Notes: a model not told the origin generated them from the letters alone. DNA of 64,000 nt from Terriglobus aquaticus (GCF_025685415.1 NZ_JAGSYB010000001.1:3844001-3908000), one strand, 5' to 3'; shown: positions 37,487 to 46,416, numbered from the stretch's first letter. Numbers and translations: made by a program.

Positions 37487-38605
37487 CTACGCGATCGGGT
37501 GTCCCGCCGCGCGATAGATCGCCTCAATCGCCAGCATGTCCTTCAGCCCCTCTTCGCCTGGCGTCTTCGGCGTCGCACCCGTGCGAATGCAATCCGCAAA
37601 GTGCGTCGCCTCCAGTTGGAAGTGGAACGTCTGATCATCCGGGCTCGTTGCATCCGCATGGATCCTCGGTTCCAGGCTGCGCAGGTGAATCCCCGTGTAA
37701 TCGAACGCCGGCCCCAGCTCGATCGTCCCCTTATCCCCGTGAATGCGCACAAAGCCCGGCATGTTCTCGCCATAGCTCGTACCGATGCTTGCCAGCACAC
37801 CCGACGGAAACTTCATGGTGAACTCCATCGTCTGCTCCATGCCGTCGAACCGGTGCGAAGTCTTGTCCCGCGTCGACACCACCGCCGTAAAATCCGTCGG
37901 GTCTTCGCGCACGAAGTACCGCATCGCGTTCAGGGGATAGATCCCCACATCCATGATCGGCCCACCACCGGCGAACTTAGGATCCAGCCGCCACTGATTC
38001 GGGTGCGCATTGAACCCGAACCCGCCCTCAAACGCCTGAATCTGCCCAATCGCCCCCGACTGGATGATCCGCTCCGTCTCCAGGTGCGTCGGGTCGTAGT
38101 GGCAGCGGTACGCGATCATCAGCTTCACCTTCGCCTGCTTGCACGCATCGATCATCTGCCGGCACTCGGCGCTGCTGATCGCCATCGGCTTCTCGCACAA
38201 CACATGCTTGCCCGCCTTGGCCGCGCGCACCGTGTACTCGCAGTGCATGCTGTTCGGCAATCCGATGTACACCGCCTGCACCGCCTTGTTCTCGCGGATG
38301 CGGTCGAAGTTCTCGTACGAGTAGATCGAGCTCTCGGGCACACCATACCGCGCCGCCCACTCCTTGCCCTTCGTATCGCCGTGTCCGGTCACCAGCGCCG
38401 TCACCTTGATGTTCTTGCCCGCAAGTTGCAGGCAGCCGCGCCCAAAGATGTCGCTGATGGTGCCCAGCCCCACCAGCGCATAGCCCACCGGCTCGCCAGC
38501 ACCGCTGCCGCCCTGCAATCCCAAGTCCGACGCCGCACTGAACGACGGCAAACTCAACCCAGTCAGCGCGAGCGCAGAAAGCCTGCTGAAATCCCGACGG
38601 TTCAT
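37487..38605 (-). CDS. Tat-exported Gfo/Idh/MocA family oxidoreductase
   Basis: A 372-residue NAD(P)-dependent sugar oxidoreductase relative. The N-terminus MNRRDFSRLSALALTGLSLPSFSA carries a twin-arginine (RRDF) export signal. The Rossmann fold has GYALVGLGTISDIFGRG, and CEKPMAIS includes the conserved EKP lysine. The C-terminal substrate domain includes GGPIMDVGIYPLNAMRYF. It is closest in pattern to glucose-fructose oxidoreductase, which is also exported by Tat with bound NADP. The ATG at 38605 follows AGAGGA; 18 residues upstream in frame are not protein-like. It converges with the GH39 gene. Confidence 0.87.
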   Translation of the reverse strand: MNRRDFSRLSALALTGLSLPSFSAASDLGLQGGSGAGEPVGYALVGLGTISDIFGRGCLQLAGKNIKVTALVTGHGDTKGKEWAARYGVPESSIYSYENFDRIRENKAVQAVYIGLPNSMHCEYTVRAAKAGKHVLCEKPMAISSAECRQMIDACKQAKVKLMIAYRCHYDPTHLETERIIQSGAIGQIQAFEGGFGFNAHPNQWRLDPKFAGGGPIMDVGIYPLNAMRYFVREDPTDFTAVVSTRDKTSHRFDGMEQTMEFTMKFPSGVLASIGTSYGENMPGFVRIHGDKGTIELGPAFDYTGIHLRSLEPRIHADATSPDDQTFHFQLEATHFADCIRTGATPKTPGEEGLKDMLAIEAIYRAAGHPIA

Positions 38606-38689
38606 GCGAAGTGTCCTCTTGACCACATCAGATGCGCGGCAACCCGCCCGCATCGCCACACCGCCTCACGCCGACTTGCGGCGGTAGAA

Positions 38690-38706
38690 GGTGCTACAAA
38701 AGCACC
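38690..38706 (+). promoter_or_regulatory. Hairpin touching the start codon of the metalloprotease gene
   Basis: GGTGCT-ACAAA-AGCACC forms a 6-bp stem that ends exactly at the base before the ATG at 38707. Any Shine-Dalgarno would have to lie inside or before it, so it may dampen initiation. Confidence 0.35.
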
Positions 38707-41190
38707 ATGCCCCGAAAGCCCCTGCTGCTCTCCACCCTCCTGCTCGCCGCGCTCACCCTTTCGGCGCAGGACACACCCAGGCCGCAGACCCTCACCGCGC
38801 GCATCGCCGGCATGCAGCACATCGCGGGCTTCGTCCCGCTCGACTACGAAGCCAAATCCGGCAAGCTCTTCCTAGAGATCCCGCACCCCGGCACCGACCT
38901 TCTCTGGACAGATTCGTTGCCCTACGGCACCGGCTCCAACGACCTCGGCCTCGACCGCGGCCAGACCGCACCCGCCCGCGTCGTTCGCTTCGAACGCCAG
39001 GGCAGCAAGGTCCTGCTCACCGAGCGCAATCTCGGCCTCGGCACCTCAGCCACCGAGCCCGCCGAAGTCCTGGCCACGCGCCAAAGCTTCCCCGAATCCG
39101 TCCTGTGGGGCTTCAAAGTCGAAGCCGAAAACCCGGACGGCTCGCTGCTCGTCGACGCTACCGACTTCTTCCTGCGCGACGTCCACCACGTCTCCGAATC
39201 GCTCACCGCCACGCACCAGGGCAGCTACAAGGTCGACGCCTCACGCTCAGCCATCGCGCTCGACAGCACCAAGGGCTTCCCACGCAACACCGAAGTCGAA
39301 ACCATCCTCACCTTCACCACAGACGACATCACCAGGGCGCACTTCGTCTCCGACGTCACGCCCGACCCGCACTCGCTCACCATCCGCGAGCGCCAGAGCT
39401 TCGTCGCCCTTCCTGAGCCCGGCTTCACCCCGCGCCGCTACGACCCGCGCTCCGGCTACTTCGACCTTTCGCATCGCGACTACAACGCTCCGCTCGGCGC
39501 CGACCTTGACCAGCGCTTCATCGAGCGCCACCGCCTCATCAGGAAAGACCCCAACTGCCGCACCAACTGCGACCCCGTCGAGCCCATCACCTACTACGTC
39601 GACCGCGGCGCACCCGAACCCATCCGCTCCGCTTTGCTCGAGGGCGCCCGCTGGTGGAACGACGCCTTCACCGCCGCCGGCTGGCACAACGCCTTCCGCG
39701 TTGATGTCCTGCCCGCCGACGCCGACCCCATGGACGTCCGCTACAACATCATCCAGTGGGTCCACCGCTACACCCGCGGCTGGAGCTACGGCGCCACCGT
39801 CACCGACCCGCGCACCGGCGAAATCCTCAAGGGCAACGTGACCCTCGGCAGCCTGCGCGGCCGCCAGGACTACCTCATCGCCGAAGCCCTGCTCGCGCCC
39901 TACACCGGCCCCAATGCAAAGGGTATTGCAGACGCCGCCAGAGACCCCATGCTGCAGATGGTCCTAGCCCGCATCCGCCAGCTCAGCGCGCACGAGACGG
40001 GCCACACCCTCGGCCTTGCTCACAACTTCGCCGCCAGCACCGCGGGGCAGGGAACCAGCGTCATGGACTACCCGCACCCCTACATCACGCTCGCCAACGG
40101 CGTGCCCGACCTCTCCCACGCCTACGCCGTCGGCATCGGCCCCTGGGACAAGGTCGCCATCAACTACGGTTACCGCGACTTCGGCCGCAAGGAACAGCCC
40201 ACCGCCGAAACCGCAAGCCTGAACAAGATCCTCACCGACGCCCAAGCCGCCGGCCTGCCCTACATCACCGACCAGGACGCTCGTCCGCTCGGCTCCGCCA
40301 ACCCCAAGGCCCACCTCTGGGACAACGGCGCGGACCCCGTCGCCGAGCTCAACCGCATCCTCGAAATCCGCAAGGCCGCCCTCGCGCGCTTCGGCCCCTC
40401 CGTCATCCGCGAAGGCCAGCCCATGGCCACTCTGCAGGAAGCGCTCGTTCCGCTCTACCTGCTGCACCGCTACCAGACCGAGGCCGCGGCCAAGCTCATC
40501 GCTGGCGTCAACTACGAGTACAACCTGCGCGGCGACGGCCAGCCCAACCCCACCATCATCGACCCCGCCATCCAGCAAAAAGCGCTGGAAGCCGTCCTCT
40601 CCACCCTCAAACCCGATGTTCTCGACTTGCCCGAAAACATCCTCGCGATCATGCCGCCGCACCCGCCCGGCTGGCAGCGCACGCGCGAGTCCTTCGCCTC
40701 CAACGCCGGTGCCATCTTCGATCCCGTCGCCGCCGCGGAAGCCTCCGCAGACCTCACGCTCTCGCTTCTCTGCAACCCCGAACGCGCCACGCGTCTCTTC
40801 GAACTCCACATGCGCATCACCAAAACACCCGGCCTGCGCACCGTGCTCGAAGGCATCTCCAACACCACCGCCGAGCGCCCCGAAGGCGGCCACACCACCT
40901 CGTCTGAAATCGAGCGCGCCGTCGAGTTCCGCGGCCTCGAAGCCATGCTCGCCCTCTCCGTCGAACCCAACACCGCCTCCCAGGCGCGCGCCATCGCCCG
41001 CTCCCACATCGACGACCTCTTGAAGAAGTGGACGATCGAACCCATGCCCACCGACTCCGCCGAGGCCATCCACCGCCGCGCCCTCGTCGACCGCGTCCAG
41101 CAATACCTCAAAGACCCGCAGAAGTTCGTCCCCGTCAAACCCCAGCAAGCCCCACCCGGCATGCCCATCGGCACCGACGACGAGATGTAG
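38707..41190 (+). CDS. Secreted zinc metalloprotease, DUF4953/DUF5117 type
   Basis: An 827-residue exported protein. The signal peptide LLLSTLLLAALTLSAQ is followed by an N-terminal beta domain with GFVPLDYEAKSGKLFLEI (DUF5117-like). The metalloprotease domain holds HETGHTLGLAHN (429-440), an extended HExxHxxGxxH zinc site as in metzincins, with SVMDYPHP as a Met-turn about 20 residues on. A long helical C-terminus ends near QAPPGMPIGTDDEM. The ATG at 38707 is the only one giving a signal peptide. These proteins are frequent in acidobacteria and Bacteroidetes; the substrate is unknown. Confidence 0.87.
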   Translation: MPRKPLLLSTLLLAALTLSAQDTPRPQTLTARIAGMQHIAGFVPLDYEAKSGKLFLEIPHPGTDLLWTDSLPYGTGSNDLGLDRGQTAPARVVRFERQGSKVLLTERNLGLGTSATEPAEVLATRQSFPESVLWGFKVEAENPDGSLLVDATDFFLRDVHHVSESLTATHQGSYKVDASRSAIALDSTKGFPRNTEVETILTFTTDDITRAHFVSDVTPDPHSLTIRERQSFVALPEPGFTPRRYDPRSGYFDLSHRDYNAPLGADLDQRFIERHRLIRKDPNCRTNCDPVEPITYYVDRGAPEPIRSALLEGARWWNDAFTAAGWHNAFRVDVLPADADPMDVRYNIIQWVHRYTRGWSYGATVTDPRTGEILKGNVTLGSLRGRQDYLIAEALLAPYTGPNAKGIADAARDPMLQMVLARIRQLSAHETGHTLGLAHNFAASTAGQGTSVMDYPHPYITLANGVPDLSHAYAVGIGPWDKVAINYGYRDFGRKEQPTAETASLNKILTDAQAAGLPYITDQDARPLGSANPKAHLWDNGADPVAELNRILEIRKAALARFGPSVIREGQPMATLQEALVPLYLLHRYQTEAAAKLIAGVNYEYNLRGDGQPNPTIIDPAIQQKALEAVLSTLKPDVLDLPENILAIMPPHPPGWQRTRESFASNAGAIFDPVAAAEASADLTLSLLCNPERATRLFELHMRITKTPGLRTVLEGISNTTAERPEGGHTTSSEIERAVEFRGLEAMLALSVEPNTASQARAIARSHIDDLLKKWTIEPMPTDSAEAIHRRALVDRVQQYLKDPQKFVPVKPQQAPPGMPIGTDDEM

Positions 41191-41192
41191 TC

Positions 41193-41633
41193 ATGTCTGC
41201 ACGACACGAGCCGAGACAGCACACCCATGCCTTCGTCATCCGCTCAAGTTCGTCGAGCATCTCCGTTGAGCAACATGGATGCTCTGTGTTCATGCCGTCT
41301 GTGCAGTTCATGCATTGCGATGCATCCGAATTGCACTACGGGCGCCGAAGCTTCTGGGGTCGCTGGCGTAGAACTCGCTTTGCGGTAGAGAAGATCGCTG
41401 CGATGCAGCGCGTCATCCGCATGTATGGAAAGGCTACCGTTCCCGTGCTTTCCTTCGTGTACGAAGGCAAGACTTACGACATCCTCGAGACGATCAGCTT
41501 TACTGCATCAGAGCGAATCTTGACCTCGTGTAAAGCTCTCGGCGTCGATGCCGTCGAACTACACGACGAAGCAGCTCCGATGTTCCGCGATATAGAGGAG
41601 AACGGCTGGCTTGTGAATCCGTGGTCTAGATAG
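41193..41633 (+). CDS. Hypothetical protein, unrecognised
   Basis: A frame of 146 codons begins ATG at 41193, two bases after the metalloprotease stop, and ends at 41633. The first 33 residues are Ser/His-rich and may not be translated; an ATG at 41292 gives a more protein-like 113-residue product with WGRWRRTRFAVEKIAAMQRVIRMYG and VLSFVYEGKTYDILETISFTAS. The base composition is more AT-rich than either neighbour. No transmembrane segment or known motif is visible. It may be a real small conserved protein or a decayed gene. Confidence 0.5.
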   Translation: MSARHEPRQHTHAFVIRSSSSSISVEQHGCSVFMPSVQFMHCDASELHYGRRSFWGRWRRTRFAVEKIAAMQRVIRMYGKATVPVLSFVYEGKTYDILETISFTASERILTSCKALGVDAVELHDEAAPMFRDIEENGWLVNPWSR

Positions 41634-41666
41634 ACCTACTAATCCAGCTCTTGTAGAAAAGAACGT

Positions 41667-42800
41667 ATGCCCGCAACCCGCTTCGCCTGCGCTCTGCTCC
41701 TGCTCGCCACCACCTGCCTCGCCCAACAGCCGCAGCCCAGCCCACGCGAACGCGCCAATGCCGCAGCCGCCACTCTCCAGCACTGGTACGTGCAGCGCAC
41801 CGGCCTCTACACCACCACGGGCTGGTGGAACGCTGCCAACGCCATCACCGCCATCGTCGATCTCAGTCGCGCCACGCATTCGCAGACCTACGCGCCCACC
41901 CTCGCGAACACCTTCACGCAGGCGCAGATCGTCGTTCCCAAGGCGGAACAGGTCGGCGCACTCGACAAAATGACCGGCGCGCCCAACTTCCTCAACGACT
42001 ACTACGACGACGAAGGCTGGTGGGCCCTCGCCTGGGTCGACGCCTACGACCTCACGCACGACACGCGCTACCTCGCCATGGCGCAGACCATCTTCCAGGA
42101 CATGAGCGGCGGCTGGGATTCGACCTGCGGCGGCGGCATCTGGTGGAGCAAGGAACGCACTTACAAGAACGCCATCGCCAACGAACTCTTCTTCTCCGTC
42201 GCCACGCACCTCGCCGCGCGCGCCCAAGCCGCAGACCGCGACCGCTACGCCGACTGGGCAACGAAAGAGTGGGCCTGGTTCCAGAACTCAGGCATGATCA
42301 ACAATCAGCACCTGGTCAACGACGGCCTCACCATCGACAAGGCCTCCGGCCAGTGCACCAACAACGGCCGCACCGTCTGGACCTACAACCAGGGCGTCGT
42401 CCTCGGCGCACTCGCCGAGTGGTCCCGCATCAACCCCGACACCAAGCTCCTGCTCGACGCTCGCATCCTCGCCGACGCCGGCCTCGCCAACCTCACCGAC
42501 ACCGCCGGCGTCTTGCACGACCCTTGCGAGCCCACCTCCTGCGGCGCCGACGCCCCGCAGTTCAAAGGCATCTTCGTCCGCAACCTCCGCGCCCTGCAGC
42601 ACGTCGTTCACGAACCCCGCTACACCGCCTTCTTCGAAACGAACGCCGACAGCATCTGGCTCAATGACCGCAACACCGCTAAGCGCTTCGGCGGTACCGA
42701 CAACCAGCTCGGCCTCGTCTGGTCCGGCCCGCCCAAATCCATCGACGCCAGCACCCAAAGCAGCGCCCTCGACGCCCTCACCGCGGCCATCCCCGACTAG
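41667..42800 (+). CDS. Secreted family 76 glycoside hydrolase (alpha-1,6-mannanase-like)
   Basis: A 377-residue exported enzyme. The signal peptide (FACALLLLATTCLAQQ) is followed by an all-helical barrel typical of GH76. The NDYYDDEGWWALAW segment has the catalytic Asp pair at residues 114-115, and CGGGIWWSKERTYKNAIANELFF follows. GH76 enzymes hydrolyse alpha-1,6-mannan backbones such as those of fungal cell walls; relatives act as transglycosylases. It ends in RATSAL-free, ordinary helical sequence with no anchoring domain. It closes the block of secreted enzymes that starts at 35.7 kb. Confidence 0.87.
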   Translation: MPATRFACALLLLATTCLAQQPQPSPRERANAAAATLQHWYVQRTGLYTTTGWWNAANAITAIVDLSRATHSQTYAPTLANTFTQAQIVVPKAEQVGALDKMTGAPNFLNDYYDDEGWWALAWVDAYDLTHDTRYLAMAQTIFQDMSGGWDSTCGGGIWWSKERTYKNAIANELFFSVATHLAARAQAADRDRYADWATKEWAWFQNSGMINNQHLVNDGLTIDKASGQCTNNGRTVWTYNQGVVLGALAEWSRINPDTKLLLDARILADAGLANLTDTAGVLHDPCEPTSCGADAPQFKGIFVRNLRALQHVVHEPRYTAFFETNADSIWLNDRNTAKRFGGTDNQLGLVWSGPPKSIDASTQSSALDALTAAIPD

Positions 42801-42956
42801 CTTCCTTCTCGTCGCTATGAGTAGCTCAGTAGATTGAAGCCACATAGCTTCCCACATGCCAACCTATCGGGAGATCAAGACACGGCCGTATCTTTTTCTG
42901 CAAACTTCACGAATTTTGCTAGAGGATGATTAGAAGCAGCAGCGGAATCTAAGGCC

Positions 42957-42963
42957 GGAGGAA
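42957..42963 (+). promoter_or_regulatory. Ribosome binding site for a TTG start
   Basis: GGAGGAA stands 6 bases before TTG at 42970. This fixes the start of the AraC-family gene, which has no ATG nearby. Confidence 0.7.
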
Positions 42964-42969
42964 CGAAGC

Positions 42970-43857
42970 TTGACTGGCTCGATCTCAGTCCGGGAGCGAG
43001 GACAGATCGTCCCGATCGTTCCGCACGTTGTGCGCAGACACGCCGGGCTTGCCGCTCGGGGCTTGCATGTGGAGCAACACATGCATGAGCCGACCGAGTT
43101 TGCTGAAAGAGAACTTCTTCAGCACAACTTATTTCTGTACACAGGGCCGGCAGCGCGGGCAGAGATCAAGAGTCCTGAGTTTGCCGGAATGCGCTGGATT
43201 CATCCGGGATCGATCTGGATTATGCCCGAAGGAAGCCGGCACAGCGTGCGGTTCGAGAGCCGTATGGCAGGAATCGCGCTGGCGTTCGATCCGCCGACGT
43301 TTGACCTTCTTGTGCAGTCTGCAGGCGGCAGAGCCTCGCTGCCAATTCTGCATGCGCTGACTCCCTGTTCACCAAGGATCTACCACCTGATGCGCGCGCT
43401 CATGCACGAAAGCCTGGATGCGAGTCCCGACAGCGGAATGGGGCTGGAATGTATTGCGACGGCTGTGGCTCTTTCCATCAGCACCCATGCGGGGGCAATC
43501 GCGCCACTAAAAACACGGACGGCTCCACGGCTTGCGCCGAAACAGATCCGTGCGGTGCAGGCCTTTGTCGAAACGCATCTGCACCAGAAGATCTCATTGG
43601 CCGATCTGGCGGCGACTGCCGGACTGAGCTCGTTTCACTTCCTCCGCAGCTTCAAGGGCAGCCTGGGGTCGACACCGGCGAAGTACGTGATGGACCGCCG
43701 CATGGAGAGAGCGCGGTATCTGCTGAAGGTGGGCAAGATCACGGTTTCCGATGTGGCGATCGAGGTAGGTTTTGAGGACGTGAGTCACTTCTCAAGAGCG
43801 TTTCGCCGAGCAATGGGCGTCACTCCATCGGCCTTCCGAAGCGCCACGCAGGAATAA
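42970..43857 (+). CDS. AraC-family transcriptional regulator
   Basis: A 295-residue regulator with a TTG start. The N-terminal domain (1-180) is cupin-like, with HVEQHMHEPTEF and WIMPEGSRHSVRF, so it may bind a small ligand. The C-terminal 100 residues form the double helix-turn-helix: ISLADLAATAGLSSFHFLRSFKGSLGSTPAKYV and KITVSDVAIEVGFEDVSHFSRAFRRAMGVTPSAFR. Codon use is less biased toward C-ending codons than the surrounding genes, as in the hydrolase gene that follows, hinting at joint acquisition. It likely controls that hydrolase. Confidence 0.92.
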   Translation: MTGSISVRERGQIVPIVPHVVRRHAGLAARGLHVEQHMHEPTEFAERELLQHNLFLYTGPAARAEIKSPEFAGMRWIHPGSIWIMPEGSRHSVRFESRMAGIALAFDPPTFDLLVQSAGGRASLPILHALTPCSPRIYHLMRALMHESLDASPDSGMGLECIATAVALSISTHAGAIAPLKTRTAPRLAPKQIRAVQAFVETHLHQKISLADLAATAGLSSFHFLRSFKGSLGSTPAKYVMDRRMERARYLLKVGKITVSDVAIEVGFEDVSHFSRAFRRAMGVTPSAFRSATQE

Positions 43858-43929
43858 GCAAGAAGCGGCAAAGGTGGGCAAGATTCGGTAACGGTGTGTG
43901 CGGGCTTTGCGCACACACTCAACAGGAGC

Positions 43930-43947
43930 GGTCAGAGTTTTCTGACC
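43930..43947 (+). promoter_or_regulatory. Leader hairpin before the hydrolase gene
   Basis: GGTCAGA-GTTT-TCTGACC, a perfect 7-bp stem, lies just before the GGAGGA site (43953-43958) of the alpha/beta hydrolase gene. It could be an operator or an RNA hairpin controlling the gene. Confidence 0.4.
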
Positions 43948-43964
43948 CCCCTGGAGGAACACTC

Positions 43965-44663
43965 ATGTCCGAAACTTCCCATTCCAAGAACATCGTCTTG
44001 GTCCATGGCGCATTCGCCGATGGATCGAGCTGGTCGAAGGTCATTCCGCTATTGCTCGCCAAGGGATACAAGGTGACCGCTGTCTCCAACCCTCTGACGA
44101 CCTTTCAGGAAGACGTCGCAGCTACAAAGCGCGCGATCGCCGCGCAGGATGGACCGGTGACTCTGGTCGGCCACTCGTACGGTGGAGTCGTCATCACAGA
44201 GGCTGGCAACGATCCCAAGGTCACAGCGCTGGTATACGTTGCGGCCTTTGCTCCCGATGCCGGGCAGTCCATTGTGGAGATCGGCAAAGCCTTTCCGCCG
44301 CCGCCGGGCCCGCAGACGGCCGTGCCGGTGGGCGATGGTTTCATTCTGCTGTCCCCAGAGGGCGTTGCGACTGACTTTGCGCAGGACCTGAGCGAGGAAG
44401 AGAAGGCGCTGATGATAGCGACCCAGCCGCAGACTTCCGGCTCGATCTTTGGGGCTCAGCCAACGCAGGCCGCGTGGCGCAGTAAACCGTCGTGGTACAT
44501 CGTCGCCAGCAACGATCGCATGATTGCGCCAGAACACGAGGCGAGCATGGCCAAACAAATCCAGGCAACAACCACAACGCTGCCTGCAAGCCACGTCGTG
44601 ATGCTCTCTCATCCGAATGAGGTCGCGAAGGTGATCGAGGACGCTGCCACTGGCGCCAGGTAA
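43965..44663 (+). CDS. Alpha/beta hydrolase
   Basis: A 232-residue cytoplasmic hydrolase of the Abhydrolase_6 type. The core has NIVLVHGAFADGSSW with the oxyanion HG, LVGHSYGGVVITEA with nucleophile Ser71, ASNDRMIAPEHE for the acid, and ASHVVMLSHPNEV with the late His. The pattern is that of the esterase/EstC-like hydrolases often placed beside AraC regulators. The ATG at 43965 follows GGAGGA by 6 bases; the open frame upstream has no site. No export signal. The substrate is unknown. Confidence 0.9.
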   Translation: MSETSHSKNIVLVHGAFADGSSWSKVIPLLLAKGYKVTAVSNPLTTFQEDVAATKRAIAAQDGPVTLVGHSYGGVVITEAGNDPKVTALVYVAAFAPDAGQSIVEIGKAFPPPPGPQTAVPVGDGFILLSPEGVATDFAQDLSEEEKALMIATQPQTSGSIFGAQPTQAAWRSKPSWYIVASNDRMIAPEHEASMAKQIQATTTTLPASHVVMLSHPNEVAKVIEDAATGAR

Positions 44664-44669
44664 TCCTGA

Positions 44670-44697
44670 AGTTGCTGGCGCGACAGCGCCAGCAACT
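44670..44697 (+). terminator. Terminator after the hydrolase gene
   Basis: AGTTGCTGGCGC pairs perfectly with GCGCCAGCAACT around GACA, six bases past the stop, with TTTG next. It also lies downstream of the convergent oxidoreductase gene. Confidence 0.85.
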
Positions 44698-44774
44698 TTG
44701 TATCGGCATAAGGAACGAGAAGAGCACTTAACGGAAGCTGCGACAGCCGATCGCCACTCCTCAGCGTTGCGCGA

Positions 44775-45827
44775 TCAGAACCCGCGAACCGGTAAAACCA
44801 TGCCGCGCTGTGCGGACTCGAAACACGTCTCCAGCACAGCCATCACGGCAACAGCTTCGCTGGCAGGAACGGGGTTCGCTCCGCGTCCGCGAATGGCTTC
44901 CCGGATCGCAACGTAGTACGCCCGCTGGTTTGCGCCCGGGGGCGGCATACGCACCGGTTCCGCGTTCGCCGCACCATAGAACCAGCCCGGGTCCGGATCG
45001 TCTCCAAAGCCGACCTCGTCCGGGCGCATGCCTCGTTGCAAACGAGCCTCCTGCAGATCGCCTCCGAACTTCGCCCAACTTCCCTGGGTGCCGTGAACCA
45101 CGGTTCTCGGCATCCCGCCTCCGGCAGCCAGCAGCGTTGCGTGCAGGATGACGCGCGTCTTCCCGTAGGCAAGCACCACGTGCGCCCAGTCGTCGGTCTC
45201 GCCGCCTTCGCGCTGTACGGCCAGTTGCGCAGACACTGTCTCCGGCATCCCAAACTGCTGCAGCGCCTGATCGATCAGGTGCGGCCCCAGGTCGAACCAC
45301 AGCCCCGCTCCGGGGCCGGCAGACTCGCGCCATCGCTTTCGAACGTTCGGACGGTAGCGGTCCATGTGGATCTCCAGCAATGAGATCTCGCCAAGCATGC
45401 CCGACGCGATCACGGCCCGGGTGGCAAGCACCTCGCTATCCCACCGCCGATTATGAAACACCGACAGCAACCGGTCTTGCTCGTCAGCAATCCGATTCAA
45501 AGCTTGCGCCTCCGCAAGGGTCAGCGTGAACGGCTTGTCGCACACAACATGCTTGCCCGCGCGCAGCGCTGCCGCTGTAAGTGGGTAATGGCTCTGGTTT
45601 GGACTTGCAATCACAACAAGGTCGACGTCAGGATGTGTTGCAACCGCAAGGGGATCGCCAACAACCTCCACCTCCAGAAGCGCTGTCAGCACCTCCGCGG
45701 GCCGGCTCGATCCAACGACCGTCAGCGTCAGCCCAGGAACAGAGCGTACCAGCGGAGCATGAAATGTCCGGCCCACATAGCCATACCCAATCAGGCCAAC
45801 TCTTATGCTTCCCGCTTCCTCTGACAT
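44775..45827 (-). CDS. Cytoplasmic Gfo/Idh/MocA family oxidoreductase
   Basis: A 350-residue NAD(P)-dependent dehydrogenase of the inositol-dehydrogenase-like class. The N-terminal Rossmann fold reads RVGLIGYGYVGRTFHAPLV, with SPNQSHYPLTAAALRAGKHVVCDKPFTL including the conserved DKP lysine. The C-terminal domain has GAGLWFDLGPHLIDQALQQFG with the family's Asp and His. In pattern it is like E. coli YdgJ or B. subtilis YvaA. It has no signal peptide, unlike the homologue at 37.5 kb. The ATG at 45827 follows AGGAAG; the frame upstream is not protein-like. The substrate is unknown. Confidence 0.88.
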   Translation of the reverse strand: MSEEAGSIRVGLIGYGYVGRTFHAPLVRSVPGLTLTVVGSSRPAEVLTALLEVEVVGDPLAVATHPDVDLVVIASPNQSHYPLTAAALRAGKHVVCDKPFTLTLAEAQALNRIADEQDRLLSVFHNRRWDSEVLATRAVIASGMLGEISLLEIHMDRYRPNVRKRWRESAGPGAGLWFDLGPHLIDQALQQFGMPETVSAQLAVQREGGETDDWAHVVLAYGKTRVILHATLLAAGGGMPRTVVHGTQGSWAKFGGDLQEARLQRGMRPDEVGFGDDPDPGWFYGAANAEPVRMPPPGANQRAYYVAIREAIRGRGANPVPASEAVAVMAVLETCFESAQRGMVLPVRGF

Positions 45828-45893
45828 CCCACTTCCTCGCACAAACCTGCAGTCATTCTGCCCCAAATGGAACAGCAAACGCTCCACAAACGA

Positions 45894-45930
45894 AAAGCGG
45901 CTTGTGCACATACCTCGCACAAGCCGCTTT
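45894..45930. terminator. Terminator of the three-gene small-protein operon
   Basis: AAAGCGGCTTGTGC pairs perfectly (14 bp) with GCACAAGCCGCTTT around a 9-base loop. It lies 30 bases beyond the last gene of the 46824-45961 unit and upstream of the oxidoreductase start. Confidence 0.9.
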
Positions 45931-45960
45931 GATTCGTAAGGATTACTGCTGCATGACGAT

Positions 45961-46134
45961 CTAGGTGCGCTCAAAGAGCCGCGTCCACCAGTGCATCTGC
46001 TTCGGCACAGGTGCTGCCTCCGCAAATTCCCGGGCATTCCGCAGCGACTGCGCCATCTGATCTCGCTGCGTCTGTTTTGTTTCGGCCTGGGTTGGATACC
46101 AGCTTTGCATCGAGGGCGGATCGGTGATCTTCAT
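45961..46134 (-). CDS. 57-residue hypothetical protein, third gene of small operon
   Basis: The product is about 57 residues, beginning MKITDPPSMQSWYPTQAE, with a helical centre TQRDQMAQSLRNAREF and an aromatic basic tail HWWTRLFERT. An open frame extends 17 codons upstream, but the ATG at 46134 has GAGGAG before it. No family was recognised. It shares strand and spacing with two other small genes and ends at a strong terminator, so it is probably co-expressed with them. Confidence 0.6.
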   Translation of the reverse strand: MKITDPPSMQSWYPTQAETKQTQRDQMAQSLRNAREFAEAAPVPKQMHWWTRLFERT

Positions 46135-46194
46135 GGCTCCTCGTATCGTGTCGCCTGCGAACGAACGCCCTTGCCTGCCGGGCATGGAGCTCCG

Positions 46195-46365
46195 TTAGAG
46201 CTTCGTCGACTTCGCAATCAGCTTCTGCAGCCGGCCGATCTCCGAGCGATGCTCTGCCAGCACAACATTGCGTTCCAGCGTGTTGGGCTGCTTCACAATG
46301 TCGTTGAAGGAAGTCTGGTGACTCTCAAGGGAGGACTTTGCCTGTTCTAGATTCGCGGTTGTCAT
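46195..46365 (-). CDS. 56-residue coiled-coil-like protein, second gene of small operon
   Basis: A 56-residue, almost wholly helical protein: MTTANLEQAKSSLESHQTS, then NTLERNVVLAEHRSEIGRLQKLIAKSTKL with a heptad-like spacing of Leu, Val and Ile. The ATG at 46365 follows AAAAGGA by 5 bases. It likely forms a coiled-coil or a small adaptor. There is no membrane segment. Function unknown. Confidence 0.65.
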   Translation of the reverse strand: MTTANLEQAKSSLESHQTSFNDIVKQPNTLERNVVLAEHRSEIGRLQKLIAKSTKL

Positions 46366-46416
46366 AATTGTCCTTTTCGATTGGAGTGGAGATCTATCTG
46401 GCATGTACTGCCCCTA

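Noticed and set aside
41193-41291. N-terminal extension of the 41-kb hypothetical gene as a secretion signal
   Set aside because: The stretch is Ser/His-rich without a hydrophobic core; a start at 41292 is as likely.
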